DNA from: an uncultured Collinsella sp.
GTDB lineage: Bacteria > Actinomycetota > Coriobacteriia > Coriobacteriales > Coriobacteriaceae
Length of the DNA stretch: 64,000 bases
Assembly: GCA_958433005.1 (NCBI GenBank)
Contig: CAUAWV010000001.1
Span: forward strand, 66,813-130,812
Direction: 5' to 3'
A program made the translations under genes and the position numbers. This document shows positions 32,373 to 40,135 of this stretch, one piece after another. Positions within the stretch are counted from its first letter, which is position 1. Every line of letters begins with the position of its first letter. The notes under the pieces are model-generated. The model saw only the letters and a list, made by a program, of their open reading frames with translations, ran no database searches and was not told the origin of the DNA.

Positions 32373-33191
32373 ATGCCTCAGACTTACACTTTCGCCTCGT
32401 GGAACGTCAACGGCCTGCGCGCCGTGCTCAAAAAGGACCCGAGCTTTATCCAGATTGCGCAAGAACTCGACGTCGATATCCTGGCGCTGCAAGAGACCAA
32501 GCTGCAAGAAGGCCAGGTCGATATTGACCTGCCCGGCTATCACCAAACCTGGAGCTACGCCGAGCGTAAAGGCTATTCGGGCACTGCGGTCTTTAGCCGC
32601 CAGGAACCGCTGCGCGTGCTGCACGCCGATGCGCTGCTGCCCTACGCCGGCGAGGGTGAGGCAGCTGAGCTCGTTGCCCAAGCCGCGACCGAGGGCCGTG
32701 TCTGCGCGCTGGAGTTCGACAAATTCTGGTTTGTCGACGTCTATACGCCCAACGCCCAAAATGAGCTCGCGCGCATCGATGTGCGCATGGCCTGGGACGA
32801 TGCCTACCGCGGCTTTTTGAACGCACTCGAGCGCGAGACCGGCAAACCCGTCGTGACCTGCGGCGACTTTAACGTGGCGCACGAGGAAATCGACCTTAAG
32901 AACCCCAAGTCCAACCGCGGCAACGCCGGCTTTTCGGACGAAGAACGCGGCAAGTTTACCGAGCTGCTCAACGCCGGCTTTACCGATACCTGGCGCACGG
33001 CAAACCCCGACGTCGAGGGCGTCTACAGCTGGTGGAGCTATCGCTTTAATGCCCGCAAGAACAACGCAGGCTGGCGCATCGACTACTTCCTGGTAAGCGA
33101 CGCAATCGCCGACAACGTACGCGACACCGGCATCCGCGGCGACATCTTCGGCAGCGACCACTGCCCCGTCACCCTTACGTTGGAGCTCTAA
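32373..33191 (+). CDS. xth: Exodeoxyribonuclease III (AP endonuclease)
   Basis: 272 aa. Family motifs: SWNVNGLRA (9-17), LQETKLQ (40-46), YTPNAQ (124-129), CGDFNVAHEEIDL (163-175), GWRIDYFLVS (236-245) and the terminal GSDHCPV (262-268). The GWRIDYFL-SDHCP end and lack of an extended C-terminus fit the Gram-positive ExoA type. Cleaves abasic sites in base-excision repair. Divergent from the sirtuin gene, with which it shares a ~115-nt intergenic region. Confidence 0.95.
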   Translation: MPQTYTFASWNVNGLRAVLKKDPSFIQIAQELDVDILALQETKLQEGQVDIDLPGYHQTWSYAERKGYSGTAVFSRQEPLRVLHADALLPYAGEGEAAELVAQAATEGRVCALEFDKFWFVDVYTPNAQNELARIDVRMAWDDAYRGFLNALERETGKPVVTCGDFNVAHEEIDLKNPKSNRGNAGFSDEERGKFTELLNAGFTDTWRTANPDVEGVYSWWSYRFNARKNNAGWRIDYFLVSDAIADNVRDTGIRGDIFGSDHCPVTLTLEL

Positions 33192-33211
33192 CTCCAGCTG
33201 CCCCCGGAGAC

Positions 33212-33482
33212 GAAGGAAAACGGATCATTTTGGGCCTCGTGGGGGTATCCGCGTGACCCATCCGCCACGAAACACGCCCATCTACTACGTTTAAGCCACT
33301 ACCCTCAACCACAGCGAACAACGCAAAAAGAAAACCGCAGGTAGAAAGCCTGCGGTTTTTCATAAAACGCGGTTGTGTTTGGGGGTGTCGGGCCAAACGT
33401 AGTAGATAGGCCGATTCCGTGGCGGGCGGGTTCAGCTGATTCCCTGGGAACGTCTGGAGGCGAAAGAAAACGGATCAATTTG
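33212..33482. repeat. Palindromic element B2 with flanking modules
   Basis: Arms 33262-33292 and 33395-33425 match over 26 of 31 bp and correspond to the B1 arms (CTACTACGTTT end identical). A perfect 11-bp hairpin AAAACCGCAGG/CCTGCGGTTTT (33331-33341, 33349-33359) followed by T's is the same as in B1 and may terminate xth. The module GAAAACGGATCAWTTTGG occurs on both sides (about 33216-33232 and 33466-33482) in the same orientation. Confidence 0.82.
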
Positions 33483-33521
33483 GCTCTCTGAGGGCCACGA
33501 TGCCCGTCGTATCAGCCGGCT

Positions 33522-33683
33522 ATTTCAAAACTATGCCGGTTTACGGGGCTGAATCGCGAACCCCCAACCATACGCAATTCCGAAATAATAAAACCGCAGG
33601 TAAACGGCTTGCTCTATTTCAAAAATAGCCGGCATGGTCTGCTTGTGCCAATCTGGCCCCGTAAACCGGCATAGTTTTGAAAT
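33522..33683. repeat. Palindromic element A2 (perfect 28-bp arms)
   Basis: Arms 33522-33549 and 33656-33683 are perfect reverse complements over 28 bp and share ATTTCAAAACTATGCCGG plus TTTAC with element A1. The 106-nt loop contains AAAACCGCAGGTAAACGG. B2 and A2 together fill almost the whole 534-nt gap between xth and the next gene, which otherwise holds nothing recognisable. Confidence 0.85.
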
Positions 33684-33725
33684 GGCACTTCGGCAGTATT
33701 GATTCCCGCCCCGGCGCAACCAGCC

Positions 33726-34424
33726 CTACAGCCCGTATTTCACGACGACACGGTTAATGCGACGGCACCAAGGCTTGTACAAGGCGGCCAAAAACACGCA
33801 GGTCGCAAGGCCGTGCGTAATATCGAACGGCACTGCCGTGGCAAGACGCGCCACGGCACCCGCCCAAGTAAGCGGCTGTACAAAACCAATGATGTCATAC
33901 GCGTTGATCACGACGCCATACAGCAAGCCCGACGCAAAGCCATACGCCAACAGCGCCGGCATTCGCACGGTGCCGTCGGCGCGGTCGAACGCGCCCGCAT
34001 GCGCCAGTGCGCCACCGATATAGCCCACCAGACCCCAGGCATACATCTGCCACGGCGTCCACATGCCCTGCCCAAAAAAGAAATTGCTGGTCAGCGCTGC
34101 CAACGCGCCAACCATAAAACCATTGCGGCGACCAAGCGTCGCCCCCGCGATAATGGCGATGGCGCTCACCGGTTTAAAGTCGGGAATGGGGCCAAACAAG
34201 ATGCGCCCCGCCGCGGCCAACGCCGCCAACACCAGCGTGGGCATAATCTGGCGCAGGCCCGGGCGCGACGCCTCGTAACCCGCAAAGAACAGCGCAAGCA
34301 CCAGCGCCACCACGACAAGCATGGCAAGCGCCGCCTGCTCAATACCTGCCAGCAACGCTGCAGCCATCACCGCAGGAACCGCCAGCAGCAGCGGGATTTC
34401 CATATGTTGCAAGACACGCGACAA
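33726..34424 (-). CDS. ECF transporter S-component-like membrane protein
   Basis: 232 aa, about six membrane helices. The stretch GRILFGPIPDFKPVSAIAII (about 93-112) with following GATLGRRNGFMVGALAALTSNFFFGQG is characteristic of ECF-type substrate-binding S components for vitamins or cobalt-type cofactors. The start shown is TTG with GGGGGC upstream; an ATG at 34403 is the alternative but lacks a ribosome site. It stands alone here; the energising unit is at 40.1-42.7 kb, and pairing of the two is possible but unproven. Confidence 0.75.
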   Translation of the reverse strand: MSRVLQHMEIPLLLAVPAVMAAALLAGIEQAALAMLVVVALVLALFFAGYEASRPGLRQIMPTLVLAALAAAGRILFGPIPDFKPVSAIAIIAGATLGRRNGFMVGALAALTSNFFFGQGMWTPWQMYAWGLVGYIGGALAHAGAFDRADGTVRMPALLAYGFASGLLYGVVINAYDIIGFVQPLTWAGAVARLATAVPFDITHGLATCVFLAALYKPWCRRINRVVVKYGL

Positions 34425-34545
34425 CGGCAGCCCCCATCAAACGAATGTCCGTTTATGGTAGCACGGGCAAAATGAGGCCGACCAATCCCCCGGCCGGCCT
34501 TGGCTGCCAGTCGATCAGGCTTTCGCCACGCGACCGGTCTGGGCG

Positions 34546-35007
34546 CTATTCGCCCGTAACTTTAGCGGCAATGGCCGCGACAAAAGGGTCAAACAGCAAG
34601 CCGCCCACAACGACAAAGGCCCATCCACCTACCACAAGACGAACCCAACGGGATAAAAACGGCACACCGTCGATAACGCCAACGCCTGACTGAAACGCGA
34701 CTTCAAATAGCCCGATAATGCAGAAGAGCAGAGTAGCGCCCACAACGGTTCCGCAAATCCGTGCGCCCGGAGTGTTCCGATCAAAACCAAAAAACTCAAC
34801 GCACGTCTCAATTGCTTTGCCAAAGAGCGGCAAAAAACCTACGAACTGTGCAATACCGATGGCCAGAATAAGCTGCCCCCAGAAACCAGTAAGTCCCTGA
34901 AAATCTAAACCAGGCTTTCCCTCAACAATCGGTAGAAATGAACACATGAATAGAGGATTAACGATGCCGTTGAGAATTGTCACAGCGGTACTCTTTTTTA
35001 GTGTCAA
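34546..35007 (-). CDS. Small membrane protein of unknown function
   Basis: 153 aa with four predicted membrane helices (about 10-28, 42-62, 82-102, 120-145). The start is TTG, supported by AAAGGAGC 8 nt upstream. No family recognised. It sits 54 nt downstream of an MFS gene in the same orientation and is probably the last gene of that operon, so it may assist the transporters or the amidohydrolase pathway (inference). Confidence 0.6.
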   Translation of the reverse strand: MTLKKSTAVTILNGIVNPLFMCSFLPIVEGKPGLDFQGLTGFWGQLILAIGIAQFVGFLPLFGKAIETCVEFFGFDRNTPGARICGTVVGATLLFCIIGLFEVAFQSGVGVIDGVPFLSRWVRLVVGGWAFVVVGGLLFDPFVAAIAAKVTGE

Positions 35008-35061
35008 GTAGACCAGCTCCTTTTGCTCTAGTCGGCCAGGCCCAAAGGGCGAAAGCAGGTG

Positions 35062-36258
35062 TTACATAAGTGAATCGGGAGATGGCAGGAATGGAGACGC
35101 CAGCGCCGTCGCGCCAAACAAAACAGCGCACCCAAGTAGAAGTGTTTCATAGCTCTCGCCAATGCAGAAGGAGAGGGCCACGGGAATCAAAAACGTAAAC
35201 CCCAGCGAAACCGTGCTCACCACGCCGCCGGCGCTTCCCGCAAGCCCCTCGCGCACCTCGGGCAACATGTAGGGCAACGACTGAACGACCGGGCCGGCGA
35301 CGGCGGTCGAAACGCCAATCGCAAACATGAGCCCTACAGAAGGCTGAGAGACAAAAGCCTCTCCGGCCCACATAAGAGCACTCCCCGCCATTGCGGCGAT
35401 GGCCATAAACACGCGATAGTCGCCAAATTGCGCTCGCACGTAGGGGCCGGCCACGCTGCCGACAATCGACCCAAGCGTTACGAAAGAGGCAAGAAGCCCG
35501 GCGACCTGGGGTTCGGTTGAAGCCTCAAGTGCTGAGACAAGATAGCCCGAGTACGCTGTAGCCGATGCAAGGGCAACTCCAAGCAGTATCGCCACGAGCC
35601 AAACCATCGGCATCTTGATTACCATCGCAAACGCACTTGCCGACGATGCAGTAGATTCCGCGCCCTGAACGCCAAAGCCATCTGCAGTCTGCAGAACATC
35701 TGCCGATGGCGCAACCAGCAGCCACAGCAATCCAAACACGGCAAATAAAACGGCAGCAAGGACACATGCTCGTCCGGGCGTTGCAAAGAGAGGAGAGGTT
35801 GCAAGCGAGCAGGCGATTCCGCCCGACCCCGCAGCGTAGAACCATCCCATGGCCCTATCGGTTTCTCCGCCAAAAGCGGAACCAAGCACTTTTAGAACGA
35901 TGGCATTCACGACGCATGGCGCCGCGCCCAGAAGCATGGTCGCGGTGAACAGCGTCGCAAACGATGCGCACTCCGTGCGAGCAACCGCCGCAATTGCAGA
36001 AATCGCCGATGCGATGAATACGAGCGCTTTCACGCCATATCGATCAGCACAAACGCCGACAGGCATGCCAAATACAACGGCAGGAACAAACGGGGCAAAC
36101 AGGACGGCCGAAAACTCGGCCGAGGTCAGATGCAGGTCCGACACAACCAGATGTGCCAATCCCGACACCTGATACTGCGCGTAGTTCGCAACAAACACGA
36201 TGCCGCATACCACAAATAACAGGGCATATTTTTCGACCGTCCCTTTGCTCACGTTCAT
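35062..36258 (-). CDS. MFS transporter
   Basis: About 398 aa, 12 predicted helices in two groups of six. The MFS motif between helices 2 and 3 is VGVCADRYGVKAL. The opening YAQYQVSGLA resembles NYMQYQVSALA of the other MFS gene at 37916-39127, so the two are paralogues. It is translated right behind the amidohydrolase gene (8-nt gap). The substrate is unknown, but presumably related to that enzyme. Confidence 0.85.
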   Translation of the reverse strand: MNVSKGTVEKYALLFVVCGIVFVANYAQYQVSGLAHLVVSDLHLTSAEFSAVLFAPFVPAVVFGMPVGVCADRYGVKALVFIASAISAIAAVARTECASFATLFTATMLLGAAPCVVNAIVLKVLGSAFGGETDRAMGWFYAAGSGGIACSLATSPLFATPGRACVLAAVLFAVFGLLWLLVAPSADVLQTADGFGVQGAESTASSASAFAMVIKMPMVWLVAILLGVALASATAYSGYLVSALEASTEPQVAGLLASFVTLGSIVGSVAGPYVRAQFGDYRVFMAIAAMAGSALMWAGEAFVSQPSVGLMFAIGVSTAVAGPVVQSLPYMLPEVREGLAGSAGGVVSTVSLGFTFLIPVALSFCIGESYETLLLGCAVLFGATALASPFLPSPDSLM

Positions 36259-36266
36259 CACCCTAT

Positions 36267-37913
36267 CTATGCTTCATCCTTGCGATAGACGACGCGTCCG
36301 TTAAAAATCGTCGTCTCGACTTCAAGGTCACGAAGCGTCATCGGATTCATTTCAAACGGATTGCCCGACAGGATGACGATGTCGGCAAGCTTACCAGCGG
36401 CAAGGCTGCCCAAACGGCGCTCAAACCCCTCGACATATGCGGAGCCGAGCGTGTGCGCCTGCAGAGTCTCGCCGAGCGTCAGGGCATTCTCGCGGAAGTA
36501 TCCCTCCGCCGGATGCCCGTCAAACTCGCTACGCGTCACCGCGGCATACACGGTATCGATAGGATCGATCGACATCACCGCAGGCCAGTCAGTACCAAGC
36601 CCTAAGTGGATTCCGCCATCGGTCTCTTCCCTATAGCGCCACATGTGGCTCATGCGCTCTTCGCCAAGAGACCCCTCGTACACGCCCTGCCCAAGGCCTC
36701 CGATGGGATGCTGCGGCTGAATCGCAGCATTAATGCCCAGGCGCTTCATGCGAGCAATATCCTCGAGCTTCAGGTTGTCCGTGTGCTCGATAGCAAAACG
36801 CGTCCCTTTGTTGCCGCACACATCCTCGGCACGCTCGACGGCATCGACAATCATCGTGGCCGATGCGTCACCGATAGCATGGATGCGGACATCGAAGCCA
36901 TTCTTATTAGCCTCGAGCACCATGCGGTCAAGCGTCTCCTGGTTGCACGCCGGCTCGCCGCGGAAGTCCTTTCCCGTGGGGGCGTTAAGATACGGCTCGT
37001 GCATGTAGGCCGTGTAGGCCTCGGGGCAGCCGTCCAAAATGTACTTGAGACCCGCCATGCGCACGCGCTCGCTGTGATGACGCGCACGCAGCGCCTGCGA
37101 CTCTGCCATCGGAGCATCGAGTGCAGAATAGTAGCTGATGCGCAGCGTGCTCAGGTCCTCGCTCGCCAGTCGGTCATAGATGTCGTACACACCGGGCGTG
37201 GTCACGCCCAAAGGATACATATCGCCAATCGAAGTGATGCCGAGCTTGTTAAACTTGCGCATCGACTTGAGCAGCGAGGCATCAAGATCCGGTTTATTGA
37301 GCACAACATCGAGCAAGATGTTCGTCGCCTGGGGCTCGGATAAAAAGCCATTCGGCTCGCCGTTGTCAAAGTGGCGAATAAGACCACCTTCAGGCGTCGG
37401 TGTATTGCGATCAATACCGACCGCCCTAAGCGCGGCGGTATTGCACCACACCACGTGCATCGAAAAATCCGAGAGCACGATCGGGCGGTCGATATCGAGT
37501 GCATCGAGGCTGCGGCAGTCAGGGTCAATCGGGTTTTCCCATGCAGGCGAATACCAACCCTGGCCGTAAATCCACGGATTGTCAGGATGCTCGGCGGCAA
37601 ACTTGGCAACAGCATCCACGCAAGCCCGCTCGCTCGGCAGAAACATCAGATCGCAACAGAAGTCTTCATCCTTCTGGATTGAGCCGAGCGCAAAGTGCAT
37701 GTGCGAATCGTTGAATCCGGGCATGACCAGTTTGTTGCCGGCGTCAATGACCTCGGTATCGGGACCGATAAACGGCTGCACCTTGTCGGGAGAGCCCACG
37801 GCCACAATCTCGCTGCCGCGAACTGCAACGCACCCAGCGCGAGGCTCAAGTTCCTCGGCCGTAAACAGCGCCGTCGTCTTAAGGACGATATCGGCAGGGA
37901 CTACCGCCTCCAT
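36267..37913 (-). CDS. Amidohydrolase, YtcJ-type (Amidohydro_3)
   Basis: 548 aa, usual family length. Metal-binding motif GFNDSHMHF (67-75), a central His in RIHAIGDAS, then IEHTDN, and the late Asp in LGLGTDWPAVMSID. The HxH, His, His and Asp ligands expected for the metal centre can all be identified. YtcJ-type enzymes hydrolyse amide-like or formyl bonds; specificities are mostly unknown. Placed between two paralogous MFS carriers and under the divergent LuxR regulator, it probably processes a compound those carriers import. Confidence 0.87.
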   Translation of the reverse strand: MEAVVPADIVLKTTALFTAEELEPRAGCVAVRGSEIVAVGSPDKVQPFIGPDTEVIDAGNKLVMPGFNDSHMHFALGSIQKDEDFCCDLMFLPSERACVDAVAKFAAEHPDNPWIYGQGWYSPAWENPIDPDCRSLDALDIDRPIVLSDFSMHVVWCNTAALRAVGIDRNTPTPEGGLIRHFDNGEPNGFLSEPQATNILLDVVLNKPDLDASLLKSMRKFNKLGITSIGDMYPLGVTTPGVYDIYDRLASEDLSTLRISYYSALDAPMAESQALRARHHSERVRMAGLKYILDGCPEAYTAYMHEPYLNAPTGKDFRGEPACNQETLDRMVLEANKNGFDVRIHAIGDASATMIVDAVERAEDVCGNKGTRFAIEHTDNLKLEDIARMKRLGINAAIQPQHPIGGLGQGVYEGSLGEERMSHMWRYREETDGGIHLGLGTDWPAVMSIDPIDTVYAAVTRSEFDGHPAEGYFRENALTLGETLQAHTLGSAYVEGFERRLGSLAAGKLADIVILSGNPFEMNPMTLRDLEVETTIFNGRVVYRKDEA

Positions 37914-37915
37914 GG

Positions 37916-39127
37916 CTACTCACTGTCCTTAGCGACGGCGGCCTGCATGGCCTTGCGACCGAGCTCGGGCAGGAAGAAAACCGGAACCACGGAAAGCAGG
38001 AAGCAGAGGCTCTCGAGACCCATGTTCATAGTGTAATCGGCACCGGCAATGGCGGAGATACCGATAGGCAGGAAATAGCTCATGAGCAGGGAGATGGTAC
38101 CCACGATACCGCCAGCGGAACCAGCATACTTATCACCAATCTCGGGAAGGAGAACAGGCATGGACTGCATAATCGGGCCGTTGATGGCGGTAAAGAAGCC
38201 ATTGATGACCAAAATCGTCCACAGAAGGAAGCCGACCGGGGTGTACCACGTCACGAACATCGATATGGCACCGATGAGAGTAGTGACGATGAGGAAACCC
38301 TTGAACTTCCCAAGCTTATCGCAGAACGCAGGCCCAACGATGCAGCCGAAAAAGCTGCCGACGGTAACAATTGCGGCCATGAAACCAGCAGTGGCGACGT
38401 CTATGCCCTTGCCAAGCTGAAGCGCCTGAGGCAGGAAACCGGCATAGGCAGTGGTAGAGGCAAGTCCAAAACCGACGCCGATGGAGATTAGCCACACGCC
38501 AGGACTCTTGATAGCAACCTTGAGGTAGTCGAGCACGGGCTCGGGCTCGGGGAGCGATTGCCCCTCGGGCACATCTCGGTCAAGCACGATCCAAAGAACC
38601 CAGGAGATGGTCATGACGACAGCAGCGACCATATAAGAGTTAAAGACGCTGCCGAACAAGCCAGCACAGATCTGAGCGACAACGATGGCAACGCACGAAG
38701 CCGCGTAGAACAAGCCCATGGCGAAACCAGTCTGTTCACGGAACCAGGTGCCGAGCACCTTGATGAGGTTGGCGTTGAGTGCCGAGATTCCCATGCCAAT
38801 CAGGAACATCGATGCCATCTGCATCGTGAACGAATCGAGCGTAAAGCAGCGGAAAAAACCGCCGGCAACCGAAATTGCGGTGCAAACCGTGACAACTTTC
38901 TTAGAACCGATACGGTCACCAAGGGCACCCAGCGGAATTGAGAAGAAAACGGCGGTAAGCATAGGAACGAGGAACAGCATCGAAAAGCCGACGGTATCGA
39001 TATTGAGCATAGGCATGACCTCGACGGCGAGTGCTGAGACCTGGTACTGCATGTAGTTAGCCATAAAGCACAGCAAGCAAACGACTGAAACAATCGCCCA
39101 ACGCCATGAAGGAAGCTTCTCTTCCAT
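37916..39127 (-). CDS. MFS transporter (first gene of the amidohydrolase operon)
   Basis: 403 aa, 12 helices. MFS motif LGALGDRIGSKKV between helices 2 and 3, a conserved NYMQYQVSALAVEV opening and the mid-protein YAGFLPQALQLG segment. AGGAG precedes the ATG. Two bases separate its stop from the amidohydrolase ATG, so the three genes MFS-amidohydrolase-MFS are co-translated. Having two similar carriers suggests uptake and product export, or two related substrates. Confidence 0.87.
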   Translation of the reverse strand: MEEKLPSWRWAIVSVVCLLCFMANYMQYQVSALAVEVMPMLNIDTVGFSMLFLVPMLTAVFFSIPLGALGDRIGSKKVVTVCTAISVAGGFFRCFTLDSFTMQMASMFLIGMGISALNANLIKVLGTWFREQTGFAMGLFYAASCVAIVVAQICAGLFGSVFNSYMVAAVVMTISWVLWIVLDRDVPEGQSLPEPEPVLDYLKVAIKSPGVWLISIGVGFGLASTTAYAGFLPQALQLGKGIDVATAGFMAAIVTVGSFFGCIVGPAFCDKLGKFKGFLIVTTLIGAISMFVTWYTPVGFLLWTILVINGFFTAINGPIMQSMPVLLPEIGDKYAGSAGGIVGTISLLMSYFLPIGISAIAGADYTMNMGLESLCFLLSVVPVFFLPELGRKAMQAAVAKDSE

Positions 39128-39217
39128 GATGACTCCTTTAATAAGTCGGAATAATCAAACAGCTTGGAGAACCGGGCCCTGGCTCTTAGGTATTCATATT
39201 TTGCGATTGGCCCCTCA

Positions 39218-39231
39218 CCGAAACCATTCGG
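39218..39231. promoter_or_regulatory. CCGAA-N4-TTCGG inverted repeat in the divergent promoter region
   Basis: A perfect 5-bp inverted repeat with a 4-nt centre (ACCA), roughly midway between the MFS operon and the luxR-type gene. It is a likely operator for that regulator. The surrounding ~200 nt is AT-rich compared with the flanks, as expected for two promoters. Confidence 0.5.
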
Positions 39232-39328
39232 CTAACGGCTTATCATCATTCGAAAAAAGGAGTAGTATCTCTACGCAAATTAACTAAAATGCCAGCTAAA
39301 CCACTACGCAATCTCATCGGAGGTCATC

Positions 39329-40111
39329 TTGAGCTTTTTGTCCGATTCTGAATGGCTCTGCTTAAACGATCTCGTGCTTTCGATTAATTCCATCGACAGC
39401 GACCGCGAGTTTCGCTCGACCGTCCTCAAAAAGCTGCGTTTTCTCATCCCCTACGAGTCGGCTGCATTTTTCCTGAGCGACCTTTCCAGGGATCTCGTAT
39501 CCACCCCGCAAGAATGGAAAACGCGCGTCTTTCTTGACCCTCTTGGCATCGATGTCCCCGCTGGGATGCTCGAGCTCTACACCGAAAAGTACTGGCAGCA
39601 GGACATGATCGTCGCCCACCGCAATCTTACGCGCTCGACGGTGCTGCGCGAGTCCGATCAGCTCAGCCCTGGCGATATCGACAGCAGTTATATGAAGGAT
39701 TATCTTGGCGGCCGCCACGTCGTCAACGTCAGTTTCTTTAATGACGAGGGCTTTTTGGGATCGCTCAATCTTAATCGCAAGAAAGAAGAGGGCGACTTTA
39801 GCGATCGCGAAGTTCAAATCCTTGAGCTCATCGAACCACACCTCACGAACCGACTATCAAAATGGCGTGTACGCGCCGACCGCAGCTCGTCTGAAATCGT
39901 ATTTGCTCACGACTACGACGTCTCAGCGCGCGAAATCGATGTGTGTCGTTGCGTGTTATCGGGCATGGACAACGCGGCCATCGCCGAAGAGCTCTCCATC
40001 AGCACCGGCACCGTTAAAAAGCATCTGGAGAACATCTTTCGAAAAACACAGGTCAACAGCCGCGTTGGGCTCATGGCGCTCCTTCAGCAGTACACGGCGC
40101 TCAAGCAGTAA
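39329..40111 (+). CDS. LuxR-family transcriptional regulator
   Basis: 260 aa. The N-terminal ~180 residues form an unidentified sensory domain of GAF/PAS-like size; residues about 190-255 are a LuxR HTH (VSAREIDVCRCVLSGMDNAA, GTVKKHLENIFRKTQVNSRV). The start codon is TTG, supported by GGAGG at a 5-nt distance. Divergent from the MFS/amidohydrolase operon, which it most likely controls. Similar LuxR/MFS pairs are expanded in Coriobacteriia (family knowledge). Confidence 0.85.
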   Translation: MSFLSDSEWLCLNDLVLSINSIDSDREFRSTVLKKLRFLIPYESAAFFLSDLSRDLVSTPQEWKTRVFLDPLGIDVPAGMLELYTEKYWQQDMIVAHRNLTRSTVLRESDQLSPGDIDSSYMKDYLGGRHVVNVSFFNDEGFLGSLNLNRKKEEGDFSDREVQILELIEPHLTNRLSKWRVRADRSSSEIVFAHDYDVSAREIDVCRCVLSGMDNAAIAEELSISTGTVKKHLENIFRKTQVNSRVGLMALLQQYTALKQ

Positions 40112-40135
40112 GACCGTTCTCGCCCGCGAACCCGC

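Noticed and set aside
32259..33161. Extension of the sirtuin frame to 551 codons
   Set aside because: The extra part is antisense to exonuclease III; the start at 32258 has a good ribosome site and gives the normal sirtuin length.
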